Assembly (NCBI GenBank): GCA_003702495.1
Contig: REGH01000001.1
Coordinates: 44,016-101,600, forward strand
Direction of reading: 5' to 3'
DNA from: Candidatus Nitrosopumilus sp.
GTDB taxonomy: Archaea > Thermoproteota > Nitrososphaeria > Nitrososphaerales > Nitrosopumilaceae
Length of the DNA: 57,585 bases
This document shows, in pieces, positions 10,151-19,766 of this stretch (position 1 is its first letter; each line of letters starts with the position of its first letter). The position numbers and the translations under genes were made by a program. The notes below the pieces were generated by a model. The model searched no databases. It was given only the letters and a program-made list of their open reading frames with translations, and had not been told where the DNA came from.

Positions 10151-10726
10151 GTGTCATATTCAAAAAAACCTCTTGTTGGAATCATAATGGGATCTAGTTC
10201 AGATTCTAGAATTATGAAAGGAGCTGCAGAAATTCTTGATGAGTTTAAAGTAAAACATGAAGATCAGATTATTTCTGCACACAGAACACCAGCTAGATTG
10301 ACAGAATATGCGCAACATGCAGAAAAAATGGGTTTTGACATAATCATTGCAGGTGCCGGAGGGGCTGCACATCTTCCAGGTATGATTGCATCTCACACTG
10401 TAATTCCTGTTATCGGAGTACCAATTTTGGTCTATAATGACAAACATCACAAAAAAACAGACACTGAAAAATTTTCAGCGTTTGGAGGATTGGATTCATT
10501 GTTATCCATTACTGAAATGCCATCAGGTTCCCCTGTGGTTGCAGTTGGAGTAAACAAAGCAGGTAATGCCGGAATTTACGCAATGAAAATTTTGGCAAAC
10601 AAATTTCCAGAACTCAAAAAGAAGTTAAAACAGCACAAGTCTGATCAACACAAATCAGTTGTTAAAGAATCCGAGATGATGAAGAAACAAGGATTGTCTT
10701 CTTTTGCTAAAAAGAAATTCAAATAA
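10151..10726 (+). CDS. purE: 5-(carboxyamino)imidazole ribonucleotide mutase (PurE)
   Basis: VGIIMGSSSDSRIMKGAAEIL, ISAHRTPARL, AGAGGAAHLPGMIASHTVIPVIGVP. Confidence 0.95.
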   Translation: MSYSKKPLVGIIMGSSSDSRIMKGAAEILDEFKVKHEDQIISAHRTPARLTEYAQHAEKMGFDIIIAGAGGAAHLPGMIASHTVIPVIGVPILVYNDKHHKKTDTEKFSAFGGLDSLLSITEMPSGSPVVAVGVNKAGNAGIYAMKILANKFPELKKKLKQHKSDQHKSVVKESEMMKKQGLSSFAKKKFK

Positions 10727-11935
10727 TTATGTCAACAATGTGAATTGAACATCTTTCTTACGTAATGCTTCAATTAATGCATCTGCCTGTTCTTTTCCTT
10801 GGGTTTCTAAATTCATAGTAACCGCAGCAGAACCTGCATTAACATTTGAACTTAATCTATCATGTACAACTTCTACAATATTTGCATTGGCAAGAGTGAT
10901 TTCATCAACAATGTCTTTGAAAGCCCCCGGTCTATCAGGTAGCAATATTGATAATTTGAGTAATCTGCCCATGGCAACTAGACCTTTGTCTACTATCTGA
11001 CCTAGCAAATACATGTCAACATTTCCGCCAGCCAATACTGCAACAACTTTTTTTCCAGGAGCCGGTTTTTTTGAAATCAGGTAAGCTAAACTGACCGCAC
11101 CAGCTGGCTCTACAACAAACTTCATTCTTTCCATTAGCAAAAACATAGCTTTTGTGATCTCAGTATCGTCAACTAGAACAATCTCATCTATCAATTCATT
11201 GATTACACTAAATGTTAATTGTCCTGGAACTTTTACAGATATTCCATCTGCGATTGTCCTCGCACCGCCACTTGCAGTGATTGCTCCTTCTTTAACTGAT
11301 TCGTACATTGATGGGAATGATCTTGATTGTACACCAATAACTCTGATGTTTGGATTTTTTTCTTTTATTGCAATTAGTGTACCTGCTGCTAATCCACCAC
11401 CCCCTATTGGAAGATAGACTTCTTCAACATCTGGTAAATCCTCTAGTATTTCTAAACCCATGACTCCTTGTGCTGCAATAATTTGAGGATCATCAAATGC
11501 ATGTATCATGGTAGCACCCGTCTCTCTTGCAATCTCCTTTGCTTTGGCAGATGATTCATCATAGTTTACACCTTCCAAGACAACATTTGCACCATATCCT
11601 TTTGTCGCAGCAACTTTCGCAGGAGATGCATTTTTTGGCATTACGATAGTGCAAGGAATTTCTTCTAGGGCTGATGCCAATGCAACACCTTGTGCATGAT
11701 TCCCTGCAGATGCTGCAACTACACCATTTTTCTTTTCTTCATTTGATAACGATTTAATTTTGTAATAAGCTCCGCGAATTTTAAATGAACCAGTCTTTTG
11801 TCTGAATTCGGCTTTAAGATAGACATCAGATTTTGTAAGCTCACTAAAAGTAGGTGAATGAATTAAAGGAGTTTTCTTTATTTCATTTCCTCGCATAGAG
11901 TTTGCTTTTACTACCTCTTCATAAGATGGATTCAT
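10727..11935 (-). CDS. ilvA: threonine dehydratase with C-terminal ACT domain
   Basis: KTGSFKIRGAYYKI, AASAGNHAQGVALA, PIGGGGLAAGTL, C-terminal LLPDRPGAFKDIVDEI. Confidence 0.9.
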   Translation of the reverse strand: MNPSYEEVVKANSMRGNEIKKTPLIHSPTFSELTKSDVYLKAEFRQKTGSFKIRGAYYKIKSLSNEEKKNGVVAASAGNHAQGVALASALEEIPCTIVMPKNASPAKVAATKGYGANVVLEGVNYDESSAKAKEIARETGATMIHAFDDPQIIAAQGVMGLEILEDLPDVEEVYLPIGGGGLAAGTLIAIKEKNPNIRVIGVQSRSFPSMYESVKEGAITASGGARTIADGISVKVPGQLTFSVINELIDEIVLVDDTEITKAMFLLMERMKFVVEPAGAVSLAYLISKKPAPGKKVVAVLAGGNVDMYLLGQIVDKGLVAMGRLLKLSILLPDRPGAFKDIVDEITLANANIVEVVHDRLSSNVNAGSAAVTMNLETQGKEQADALIEALRKKDVQFTLLT

Positions 11936-12116
11936 TGGAAATGTTGCTAAGAAAACGATGTATTTGACTTCTTCTATACAAAAATTATTTTTTTAGTCAA
12001 ATTTTATGCGTAAATTTCAAGGAATGGCTAAATAGCCAACAAATTGATTTTAAATCATATCAAGGAATCAGAATTTCCCCATTTGAGAATTATCTCTTTT
12101 TCTGGTTCCTTGGTCT

Positions 12117-12965
12117 TTAGTTAATTATACTTGCAAATTCATTTAATCGTTTAACTATGCCCTCTTTTGCAGATTCAGACATTTTTCTAGGATCGAACAA
12201 TCCTTCTCTAGTGTTATTTTTCACAAATTCCAAGTCAAATGTACATAAACTCCCCTCTTCACCCGTTACAAGTTTTGAATCATCAATTAGTGCTGGAGTG
12301 ATTTGGTATGTTTCAACTAGTAGAGAATCTAATTCGTTAAACAGTTGTGTTTTTTTTTCTGATAATTTTTGAAAATCTACTCCTGACTGTTCTTCAATTT
12401 CTGCAAAAACTTTTTCTCTAAATTCATCATTTTCATAAAATACTTCAAAGAGTTTTTGATGATCGAAATCCTTGTACCCCATTTCTTTTAATTTGTCTAA
12501 AACATATTGATCACTGTTGTTTGATAGTTCCTCTTCTTTGTTTTTTGTCGTATCGATAATTTCAGAGAGTTCTTTTTGACAATCAATTACTCTTTGGTCA
12601 GGTTTGTAATACAACAAGACATGGAATTGAATCGAAACATGTCCTGAAATTAAATAATTACCTTCCATAATTTCAAATTTTAAGAAAATTCTTCTAAGGT
12701 CTTCGTTGTTGGATATTGTTACATCTTGAATAGACCAATCTTTTAGATTTTTACTAATGTTCTGAAAAAAATCCATTACTATTTTTGGGTCAAATGTTTT
12801 TTGTTGAGAAACGGTTGCATCTCCCAACATAACTTTGACATCAATCATTTTTGTCATGTCTGAAATTTTGGATAGAAATGATTCTTGGATAAGATCATTT
12901 TTTTCATTCAATAGTTGCATAAACTCATTTGGAGATCTTGTTCCTAAACGCACAAGATTTAGCAA
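12117..12965 (-). CDS. hypothetical protein
   Basis: 282-aa ORF; no confident domain. Confidence 0.65.
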   Translation of the reverse strand: MLNLVRLGTRSPNEFMQLLNEKNDLIQESFLSKISDMTKMIDVKVMLGDATVSQQKTFDPKIVMDFFQNISKNLKDWSIQDVTISNNEDLRRIFLKFEIMEGNYLISGHVSIQFHVLLYYKPDQRVIDCQKELSEIIDTTKNKEEELSNNSDQYVLDKLKEMGYKDFDHQKLFEVFYENDEFREKVFAEIEEQSGVDFQKLSEKKTQLFNELDSLLVETYQITPALIDDSKLVTGEEGSLCTFDLEFVKNNTREGLFDPRKMSESAKEGIVKRLNEFASIIN

Positions 12966-13025
12966 ATTATTGCTCGCCTTAAACCTTTTATCAATATCTA
13001 AATATGTAATTGAGCCATTATAGGC

Positions 13026-13148
13026 ATGGAAAATTCAGGTTTTGCCTGTAATGACTGTGATGGTGAAATTGAAGAATATTACCATGATGGGTATAGAGGT
13101 AAAAGAGGAAAATGTGCGCAGTGTGGGCATGAATTTCCTTTAGAATAG
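13026..13148 (+). CDS. zinc-ribbon microprotein (40 aa)
   Basis: MENSGFACNDCDGEIEEYYHDGYRGKRGKCAQCGHEFPLE; two CxxC pairs. Confidence 0.6.
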   Translation: MENSGFACNDCDGEIEEYYHDGYRGKRGKCAQCGHEFPLE

Positions 13149-13157
13149 GAGATAGAC

Positions 13158-13949
13158 ATGAATGATAGTAATGTAGAAAAAGAATCTGAATTTAGTCAAG
13201 ACAAAGTTGTAGATATGCTACTTAGTTCGACATCAGAAAAAACACTTGATTCTGAATCGATGATTTTAGAAACCCAAAAACGAGTATGGGGGGCATTAAA
13301 GAAAGGATATCAATATTCTGGAATTGTTGATGAATCTGATCAATATTTGAGAAAAAATGTATTCTCAAAATTGGATTTAGTTGTACTTTATGTTGATTTG
13401 GTTGGTTCAACCACTATGGCATTAGAGATGCCTGAAGAGAAAATTGCAATCATAATTAGTTCATTTGCACAAGAGATGGCAGCAGTGATTCGGCAATTCG
13501 AAGGTTATGTCTTAAAATTTGTTGGCGATGCAGTAATCGGATACTTTGATGCACAAAACAACGGATTACTTGCATCTGACAATGCAGTAAATTGTGCAAA
13601 ATCCATGATTTCTGTTATTCAAAAAGGAATCAATCCTATCTTAAACCAATATGATTATCCAGACTTGATGGTAAAGATTGGGGTAGATTTTGGTAAAAAT
13701 ATTGTTGTAAGATATGGTTCAGATGAACGACAATCTCATGTGGATATCATGGGCCCTGCAATGAATATTGCAGCTAAAATCCAAAACATGGCAAAACCCA
13801 ATCAAATTTTGATTGGGCAAGATGTCTATCAAAGATTGCATCCTAATTTTCAAAGAGAGTTTGTGGAAGTTGTGTGGAGACAGGATGAATGGAGATATCG
13901 CTCTAGAGTTACTGGTGAAATTTACAAAGTTTATGAGTTTAAAGGATAA
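13158..13949 (+). CDS. class III adenylate/guanylate cyclase domain protein
   Basis: VVLYVDLVGSTTMALEMPEEK, FEGYVLKFVGDAVIGYF, VDIMGPAMNIAAKIQNMAKPNQILIG. Confidence 0.88.
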   Translation: MNDSNVEKESEFSQDKVVDMLLSSTSEKTLDSESMILETQKRVWGALKKGYQYSGIVDESDQYLRKNVFSKLDLVVLYVDLVGSTTMALEMPEEKIAIIISSFAQEMAAVIRQFEGYVLKFVGDAVIGYFDAQNNGLLASDNAVNCAKSMISVIQKGINPILNQYDYPDLMVKIGVDFGKNIVVRYGSDERQSHVDIMGPAMNIAAKIQNMAKPNQILIGQDVYQRLHPNFQREFVEVVWRQDEWRYRSRVTGEIYKVYEFKG

Positions 13950-13962
13950 GTTAGATTTTTAC

Positions 13963-14109
13963 TCAAACGGTAAATTTACCTGGACATTCTACGTGTTCGT
14001 AATGATGTTCAGTGAATTTTTCTTGAACAACATAAATTACAATCTTGTGCAGATCTTGCTCTTCAATGTCATTTTTGCATCTTAGACATGTCTTTTTTGT
14101 TTCGGCCAT
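13963..14109 (-). CDS. hypothetical microprotein with CxxC (48 aa)
   Basis: MAETKKTCLRCKNDIEEQDLHKIVIYVVQEKFTEHHYEHVECPGKFTV. Confidence 0.55.
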   Translation of the reverse strand: MAETKKTCLRCKNDIEEQDLHKIVIYVVQEKFTEHHYEHVECPGKFTV

Positions 14110-14247
14110 GCGTATATGCGATCAAAATCTGGGGTTAGATAAGGATCTGCGATCAGCTCAAATTGAGCAAAAATGACTCGAATTTTACTAAACGGTATAT
14201 CAAATGCCTAAAGCAAGCCACAAATATAGCAAAATCTGACCAATTTT

Positions 14248-14619
14248 GTGGAAACCGGAGTATACAAGCACCTACAAGACCTTTATGGATTGAATCCAAA
14301 CATCCCTCACATGGCACTGCAATTTCCTAGATTGCCACCAGGATTAACTCATCCAATGTTTAACATTCACAAAAACCCTGTAAAAGAACAATTTTCACGA
14401 GATGCTGAAACAATCAATCAAAAACTACAAGGATTCCAACACATGTATCAACAATATGCCTCCGGATTACTAACTGGAAACCAAGTGATTCCTCCTAGTC
14501 ATCCATTATACACTAAACAAAATTCTCTACAAACACTAAAAGCAGAAAATGACAAACTGCTAAAAGAAAATGCAGAACTCAAGAAAAAATTAGAAAAACA
14601 ATCTAAAAAACAAGATTAA
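14248..14619 (+). CDS. hypothetical protein with C-terminal coiled coil
   Basis: 123-aa ORF ending LKAENDKLLKENAELKKKLEKQSKK. Confidence 0.65.
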   Translation: METGVYKHLQDLYGLNPNIPHMALQFPRLPPGLTHPMFNIHKNPVKEQFSRDAETINQKLQGFQHMYQQYASGLLTGNQVIPPSHPLYTKQNSLQTLKAENDKLLKENAELKKKLEKQSKKQD

Positions 14620-14675
14620 CAATTATTCATCATTCTAGAATAATCCTTATTAGTTGCAAATCCAGTTTTTAGTAC

Positions 14676-15062
14676 ATGGTTAAAACCCCTGCAGACAAAT
14701 GGAAAGATTCTATTGTAAAATACAGAAAGCAATGCCAAAAAATTCTTGAGGCATCAAAGAGTGTAAGATATGCAGGTGTGATTAACATCTACGGAAGAAC
14801 CTTGGCAGGTATCGTTCAACCAAATCTGAAACCTATGTTGAAATCCGAACAAGTAAAAAATGAATTTTTCATAATTTCAACATTAATGTCTTTGAGAAAA
14901 GATACTGCAAGCACCGTTGGGAAATTGGAACATGTTATACTCCAACATCAAAAAGTAACAATTGTCCTTTTACAAAAAAATGACATTATATATTATGTTT
15001 CAATTGATAGAAAAGAAAAAGGCTTAGAGAAAATCATTTCTTCAATAAAGAAGATTGTCTAA
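14676..15062 (+). CDS. conserved hypothetical protein (thaumarchaeal type)
   Basis: 128-aa ORF. Confidence 0.65.
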   Translation: MVKTPADKWKDSIVKYRKQCQKILEASKSVRYAGVINIYGRTLAGIVQPNLKPMLKSEQVKNEFFIISTLMSLRKDTASTVGKLEHVILQHQKVTIVLLQKNDIIYYVSIDRKEKGLEKIISSIKKIV

Positions 15063-15469
15063 GCAGGTGTAAATCCATGATATCCGCTAGTTTGTTCAGC
15101 TTTATCTGAGAAACTAGGTTCGAATAAAGAAATCAAATAACCATCAGGATCTGAGATTACAGCATTTTTACCTGCATCTTTTTCAACAATGTCTCGATGA
15201 ATATTGACTCCTTTCTCCTTCATTTCGTCTACTGCGGATTGTACATCGCCAACTAGAAAACCTATTGTGATTCCACTCTCAAGAGCATTTCCTTGTTGTT
15301 CAGTTAATGATGCTGGATGAAGGCTCAATAAAGCTCCAGAAGTACCCAAATCTACCCAAGTTCTTCTCTGATTTTTTATTGGTAATCCAATAATTTCATT
15401 GTAGAACTGAATTGATTTGTCTAGGTCTTTTACAGCCAGAATCACATTTCCGACTTTTTTGATATTCAC
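15059..15469 (-). CDS. VOC/glyoxalase-family protein
   Basis: VGNVILAVKDLDKSIQFYNEIIGLPIK...VISDPDGYLISLFEP. Confidence 0.85.
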   Translation of the reverse strand: MNIKKVGNVILAVKDLDKSIQFYNEIIGLPIKNQRRTWVDLGTSGALLSLHPASLTEQQGNALESGITIGFLVGDVQSAVDEMKEKGVNIHRDIVEKDAGKNAVISDPDGYLISLFEPSFSDKAEQTSGYHGFTPA

Positions 15470-15537
15470 AGAAGATCTACCTCTAAGTTCCTTAAATTAA
15501 TTGTCATTGAACTTCAACGAAAGGGGGGCTTCTCTTT

Positions 15538-15756
15538 TTATTGAACTTCAACCATGGTTTCAGTTCGTTCTACACCATTGATTTTTTGAATTTGATTGGC
15601 AACTTCTTTAATTTGGCCAAGTTCTTCAACATCTATGATGGCCACTGCATCAAATTGACCACTAGTAGGAAAAGAGTCAGATACCGAGTTAACTTTTCTC
15701 AATCTTGCGGCAATCAATTTTTTTGGGGATTTAACTAAAATTATTGCTCTTACCAA
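15538..15756 (-). CDS. stand-alone Lrp/AsnC ligand-binding (RAM) domain protein
   Basis: PTSGQFDAVAIIDVEELGQIKEVANQIQKINGVERTETMVEV. Confidence 0.75.
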   Translation of the reverse strand: MVRAIILVKSPKKLIAARLRKVNSVSDSFPTSGQFDAVAIIDVEELGQIKEVANQIQKINGVERTETMVEVQ

Positions 15757-15989
15757 CCCAGATTTACCTCCACTTCAATCAAAGTTTCTGTAGTGACAAT
15801 TTCTTTAATTTTCTTAAAATCAATCACCATGTTATTGATTTCATCAAATCCTCCTTGTAAAAGAACGCTAATGTCTGCTCTTCCAGTAACCACCATGACC
15901 TGTTTTACAACTTTACGTTTTTTCTTTAAAATTTGAACTACTGAATCTACCTTCCCTGGTTTTACAGTAATTAGACATAAAGCACGCAT
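15750..15989 (-). CDS. stand-alone Lrp/AsnC ligand-binding (RAM) domain protein
   Basis: ALCLITVKPGKVDSVVQILKKKRKVVKQVMVVTGRADISVLLQGG. Confidence 0.75.
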   Translation of the reverse strand: MRALCLITVKPGKVDSVVQILKKKRKVVKQVMVVTGRADISVLLQGGFDEINNMVIDFKKIKEIVTTETLIEVEVNLGW

Positions 15990-16023
15990 ACAAGTACTAC
16001 GTCATCGAGTCGAATAAAGATTC

Positions 16024-16335
16024 CTAGTCAAATGCTTCCTGAGACCTAGCCTCTTCAAGATAGGCTCGTCTTTCTTCATTAACTTTTTCTTGATCAATCT
16101 CAATATCATCGTCTACTATGACTATGCCCATATCCCCAACAGGTTCTTCTTTTTTGTTTTTAGATTTACTGGTAGCCTTTGATTTTGTTGTTTTTGTTTT
16201 GGAAGTGGCCTTTGGTTTGGTTTCTTTAGCCTTTGATTTTGTTGTTTTTGCTTTGGAAGTGGCCTTTGATTTGGTTTCTTTAGCTTTAGTATCTTTTGAT
16301 TTGGTTGCTTTCTTTGTAGATTTTTTTTCAGCCAT
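16024..16335 (-). CDS. lysine-rich low-complexity protein with 18-aa repeats
   Basis: MAEKKSTKKATKSKDTKAKETKSKATSKAKTTKSKAKETKPKATSKTKTTKSK...; start trimmed to MAEKK. Confidence 0.65.
   Translation of the reverse strand: MAEKKSTKKATKSKDTKAKETKSKATSKAKTTKSKAKETKPKATSKTKTTKSKATSKSKNKKEEPVGDMGIVIVDDDIEIDQEKVNEERRAYLEEARSQEAFD
16174..16281. repeat. two tandem near-identical 54-nt units inside the lysine-rich gene
   Basis: agcctttgattttgttgtttttg(t/c)tttggaagtggcctttg(g/a)tttggtttcttt at 16174 and 16228. Confidence 0.8.
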
Positions 16336-16577
16336 GAAAGTCGAAAATCTAGAGGTTGCCTTGTTTTTAAATATTTTGTAGGATTGGTTTTTCAGAAGAT
16401 ATGCTCCCAGAAATCCGATCAAACAATTATTTCTTGACAATGGATCAAGGTAGCCATCAGAGTCAGGAATTTACTCAAAGTTGAATTTATCAAAAAACAA
16501 GTCTTTGATAATCTGTTGGGAGGTGAAAGAAAATAGCAACATTAGCAGATTATGCAACAGTAGGCGATTCAGTCAGT

Positions 16578-16865
16578 TTGGCAAAAATTGGAGATAAAGC
16601 ATTTACAATTACATTCATTGAGGATTCAGATTACACTCAAGGAGATCAAATCACAAAAGGGGTAAAAATTACAACGAAAGAAACTTTTGAGATTGAAGGA
16701 AATTTTGTAAACAAATTCCATACAACCAGGGTGGCAATTGTAAAGAAATTCAGCAATGAAAAATTACGTTCTGATGTGAATAAGGGTAATTCCTTAGGGC
16801 CAGTAAAGTGTGTCTCTGAGAAATCCGCCTCTGGAAAAAGTTTCTACAATTTAGTAGATGCTTAA
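16578..16865 (+). CDS. hypothetical protein
   Basis: 95-aa ORF from TTG; reading frame stays open slightly upstream. Confidence 0.55.
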   Translation: MAKIGDKAFTITFIEDSDYTQGDQITKGVKITTKETFEIEGNFVNKFHTTRVAIVKKFSNEKLRSDVNKGNSLGPVKCVSEKSASGKSFYNLVDA

Positions 16866-16998
16866 TCAAATTTTTGAGAAATAAACTCAAAAAAAACATC
16901 CATTTTTTTAAAAATAAGATCAAGGCGAATTCTCGTTGAAAGTATCTTGCAGTTCCTTTAGAATAAGCTTTATCAACTGTTTTTTAAACATACTAAAT

Positions 16999-17418
16999 AT
17001 GGCAATTCGTCAATTTGACACATTAAGCAAGGAAGTCCTACAAGAAGTTAAATTGTTAAACGCCATTAATGATGTGGTTCAACAAAAAGCATCCACCACA
17101 GGTTCTGGATGGGTTCACTTGAATGACCCAAAAAAAATTTCCGATATTCTTGAAACGTTAGGAGATCCGCTAACCCGAAAAATTTTGATTGAGTTGAACA
17201 AAGCAGAATTAACTGCTTTAGATTTAAAAAATGCAATTCCAAATGCTCCCAAAACAACATTGTATAGGAAGTTAAATGAATTGCATGATAGAGGAATTGT
17301 CAAAATCAAGGCATTTGTTTCTAAAGATACAAAAAAAGTTGCCATTTACCAATCAACTTTATCTGGAATTCAAATTAACATGCAGAATGATATTGATCTC
17401 TTGATAAATTTAAGGTGA
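16999..17418 (+). CDS. winged-helix transcriptional regulator
   Basis: ISDILETLGDPLTRKILIELNKAELTALDLKNAIPNAPKTTLYRKLNELHDRGIVKI. Confidence 0.8.
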   Translation: MAIRQFDTLSKEVLQEVKLLNAINDVVQQKASTTGSGWVHLNDPKKISDILETLGDPLTRKILIELNKAELTALDLKNAIPNAPKTTLYRKLNELHDRGIVKIKAFVSKDTKKVAIYQSTLSGIQINMQNDIDLLINLR

Positions 17419-17522
17419 TTTTTTAGTTTTAAGAATCAGTACTAAAAATCGGGATTCAGATATTGTTTTTATCTATACTATTTTTATGACACGTGTAAAA
17501 ATTTCAAATTCATAGACGATAG

Positions 17523-17537
17523 TTCCAATTATTGGGA
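17523..17537. promoter_or_regulatory. inverted repeat ttCCAATtATTGGga upstream of receiver gene
   Basis: CCAAT-ATTGG dyad just upstream of AT-rich TATA-like sequence and the 17563 start. Confidence 0.5.
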
Positions 17538-17562
17538 TTCACATATTAACTTTTTATGTGAA

Positions 17563-17937
17563 GTGATTATGGATGAGTTAATGACTAAAAATGTGTTATT
17601 GATTGACGACAATCAAAAGATCAGAGAACTGTTCACAAGTTATTTGCAATTAAAGGGATACCAAGTCAAAGTTCTAGAAAGCGGAGTGGGAGCAGTAGAT
17701 GAAGTGGCTTCAAAGACATATGATGTTATAATTTTGGATTTGGCCATGCCCGAAGTGAGTGGATTTGAAGTTTTAGATGAAATGGTAATGAAAAAACTCT
17801 CTACAGAAAATGTGATTGTTTTAACAGCAGCTGATTTGTCAGAGAAGGAACAAGAGAAGATAAAGGCTTACAAAATTAAAGCATTTTTGGAAAAGCCAGC
17901 AGAACTTTCCACCATAATGGCATTGATTTCATGTTAG
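17563..17937 (+). CDS. stand-alone response regulator receiver
   Basis: VLLIDDNQKIRELF...DVIILDLAMPEVSGFEVLDEM...VIVLTAADLS...AFLEKPAEL. Confidence 0.92.
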   Translation: MIMDELMTKNVLLIDDNQKIRELFTSYLQLKGYQVKVLESGVGAVDEVASKTYDVIILDLAMPEVSGFEVLDEMVMKKLSTENVIVLTAADLSEKEQEKIKAYKIKAFLEKPAELSTIMALISC

Positions 17938-17969
17938 AATTGCAATATCTTGGATTTGGTGGAATTTAA

Positions 17970-19766
17970 TTGAATTTATTTTGGGGTATTGGAATTACTT
18001 CAGGTTTACTTCTTTTAGTATGGTTTGTTGGTTATGTAATCCCAAACGATTTTTCAGATGAACTCATTTCAAATGCATCGTACAATGTTGGAACTATGAG
18101 AATTGCAGATGACCCTATGAGTCCTTTAGAAGATCCCATACCAATTAGATTTGTTTGGACAAAATACATAGAAAATTCAGATGGGTATACTTTTGATGTA
18201 TCGACTAATTATCGGTACTCCGATATTCTTACTGGTGAGGTACTTTGGGAGATGTCCTTTGATGAAAGTTTTACATCTGGTTCTAAAGAATATGTTGATA
18301 AAGATGGACATTTTATGTTCCCACCCAATCTTCAACAAAAATCATATTCTGTATATGATGTCGGAGGGAGTATCCTAGAGAATGATTTTGTAAAAGAACA
18401 TGAAATGGATGGATTGACAGTATACGAGTTTTTTGGTGAAACTGTTTTAGATGTAACTGACCTTTATCCCGATTATGGGGTGCCTGTATTTGAGGAATAT
18501 GGAGCCAGAACTTTTGTTGAACAAAAGACGGGAGTTGAAATTAAATTTGAAGAGTCCTTTAGAGATTATGTCATATTAGATGAAAAGAAAATAATCCTAT
18601 TAGAAGCAGACACCAGCACTACAGAGAAGGCATCACAAATTACAATAAATCTTGTAAAAGAATATTTGAACTATGAATTTGAGTCATATATTTTGATTCC
18701 AGGAATTATAATTTCAAGTGCAGCGGCTTTTTCAATCTCAATTCATCTTAGAAATTCGTTTTCAAGTAATATTCAAAGTTGGGTAATACTGTTACCATCA
18801 ATAATTATTGTGATATTTGCGGCTTCTGTAATTGTAGATGAACCAGAAACCATCACCATAGGATTATCTGATTGGCCGGGATATTATACATTATTTGTCG
18901 CGGAGGACAAAGGATTCTTTAAAGAAAATGGCGTGGATGTTGAACTAGTATATTTACCTGATTATGATGATTCAATATCAAAATTCAAGAGCCACTATGT
19001 GGATGGGGTGATGATTGTCACCTCAGATATATTAGGACATCGAGACGAAGGTATTTTTTCGGAGGTGGTATGGGTGTCAAATATCTCCTTAGAAGGTGAT
19101 GCAGTTCTTGTAAAAGACGAAGCCTCAGTTGAAAAATTGAAAAGCGCAAACTGTTCTGAAACAAATTTTCAAACTTGTGAATATGTTGTTGGGGTGGTTT
19201 CGATAGACTCATTTTCCCACCTACTGATACTTGATTACCTTAGTTCCATCAATGTGAATCCAAATGATGTATTGATTAAAACTGTAGTCAATACAGAAAC
19301 AACTAGTGCACTTGAATCTGGGGATATTCTGTTAGGACATACATGGGAACCTTATGTGAAAGAATCAACTGATTTGAATCATCAGATTGTTTTCACTCCT
19401 GCAATGTCTGATTATTCAATTGTTGATGGGCTGATTTTTGAATCCGATTTTATGATAAATAACTCACATGATGTGAGAAAAATTGTAAAATCTTTGAATC
19501 AAGCACTAGATTTCGTAGATGAGAACCCACAAGAGGCTTTTGAAATCATGTCAAAATATTCAAAAGTTCCTGCAGACGACTTGAGAATATTTTATGAATC
19601 AATCAAAATTCCAACATCACGTGAACAGATGGAATCATTAGAAGCATCAGAAAATTCTTTGGCAATAGCACATCTTTTATACGATGAACAATTTTATTTT
19701 GAACGTACTCATGATTATACTAAACTCATTCAATTCGTGAACTATAATTTTGGAGCATTAAAATGA
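17970..19766 (+). CDS. membrane protein: DUF3068/PorA-like module plus NMT1/SsuA-like periplasmic-binding domain
   Basis: N-terminal TM, 'FPPNLQQKSYSVYD...MDGLTVYEF' module, internal TMs, then ITIGLSDWPGYYTLFVAEDKGFFKENGVDVELVYLPDYDDSISKF typical of NMT1/SsuA-type binding proteins. Confidence 0.75.
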   Translation: MNLFWGIGITSGLLLLVWFVGYVIPNDFSDELISNASYNVGTMRIADDPMSPLEDPIPIRFVWTKYIENSDGYTFDVSTNYRYSDILTGEVLWEMSFDESFTSGSKEYVDKDGHFMFPPNLQQKSYSVYDVGGSILENDFVKEHEMDGLTVYEFFGETVLDVTDLYPDYGVPVFEEYGARTFVEQKTGVEIKFEESFRDYVILDEKKIILLEADTSTTEKASQITINLVKEYLNYEFESYILIPGIIISSAAAFSISIHLRNSFSSNIQSWVILLPSIIIVIFAASVIVDEPETITIGLSDWPGYYTLFVAEDKGFFKENGVDVELVYLPDYDDSISKFKSHYVDGVMIVTSDILGHRDEGIFSEVVWVSNISLEGDAVLVKDEASVEKLKSANCSETNFQTCEYVVGVVSIDSFSHLLILDYLSSINVNPNDVLIKTVVNTETTSALESGDILLGHTWEPYVKESTDLNHQIVFTPAMSDYSIVDGLIFESDFMINNSHDVRKIVKSLNQALDFVDENPQEAFEIMSKYSKVPADDLRIFYESIKIPTSREQMESLEASENSLAIAHLLYDEQFYFERTHDYTKLIQFVNYNFGALK

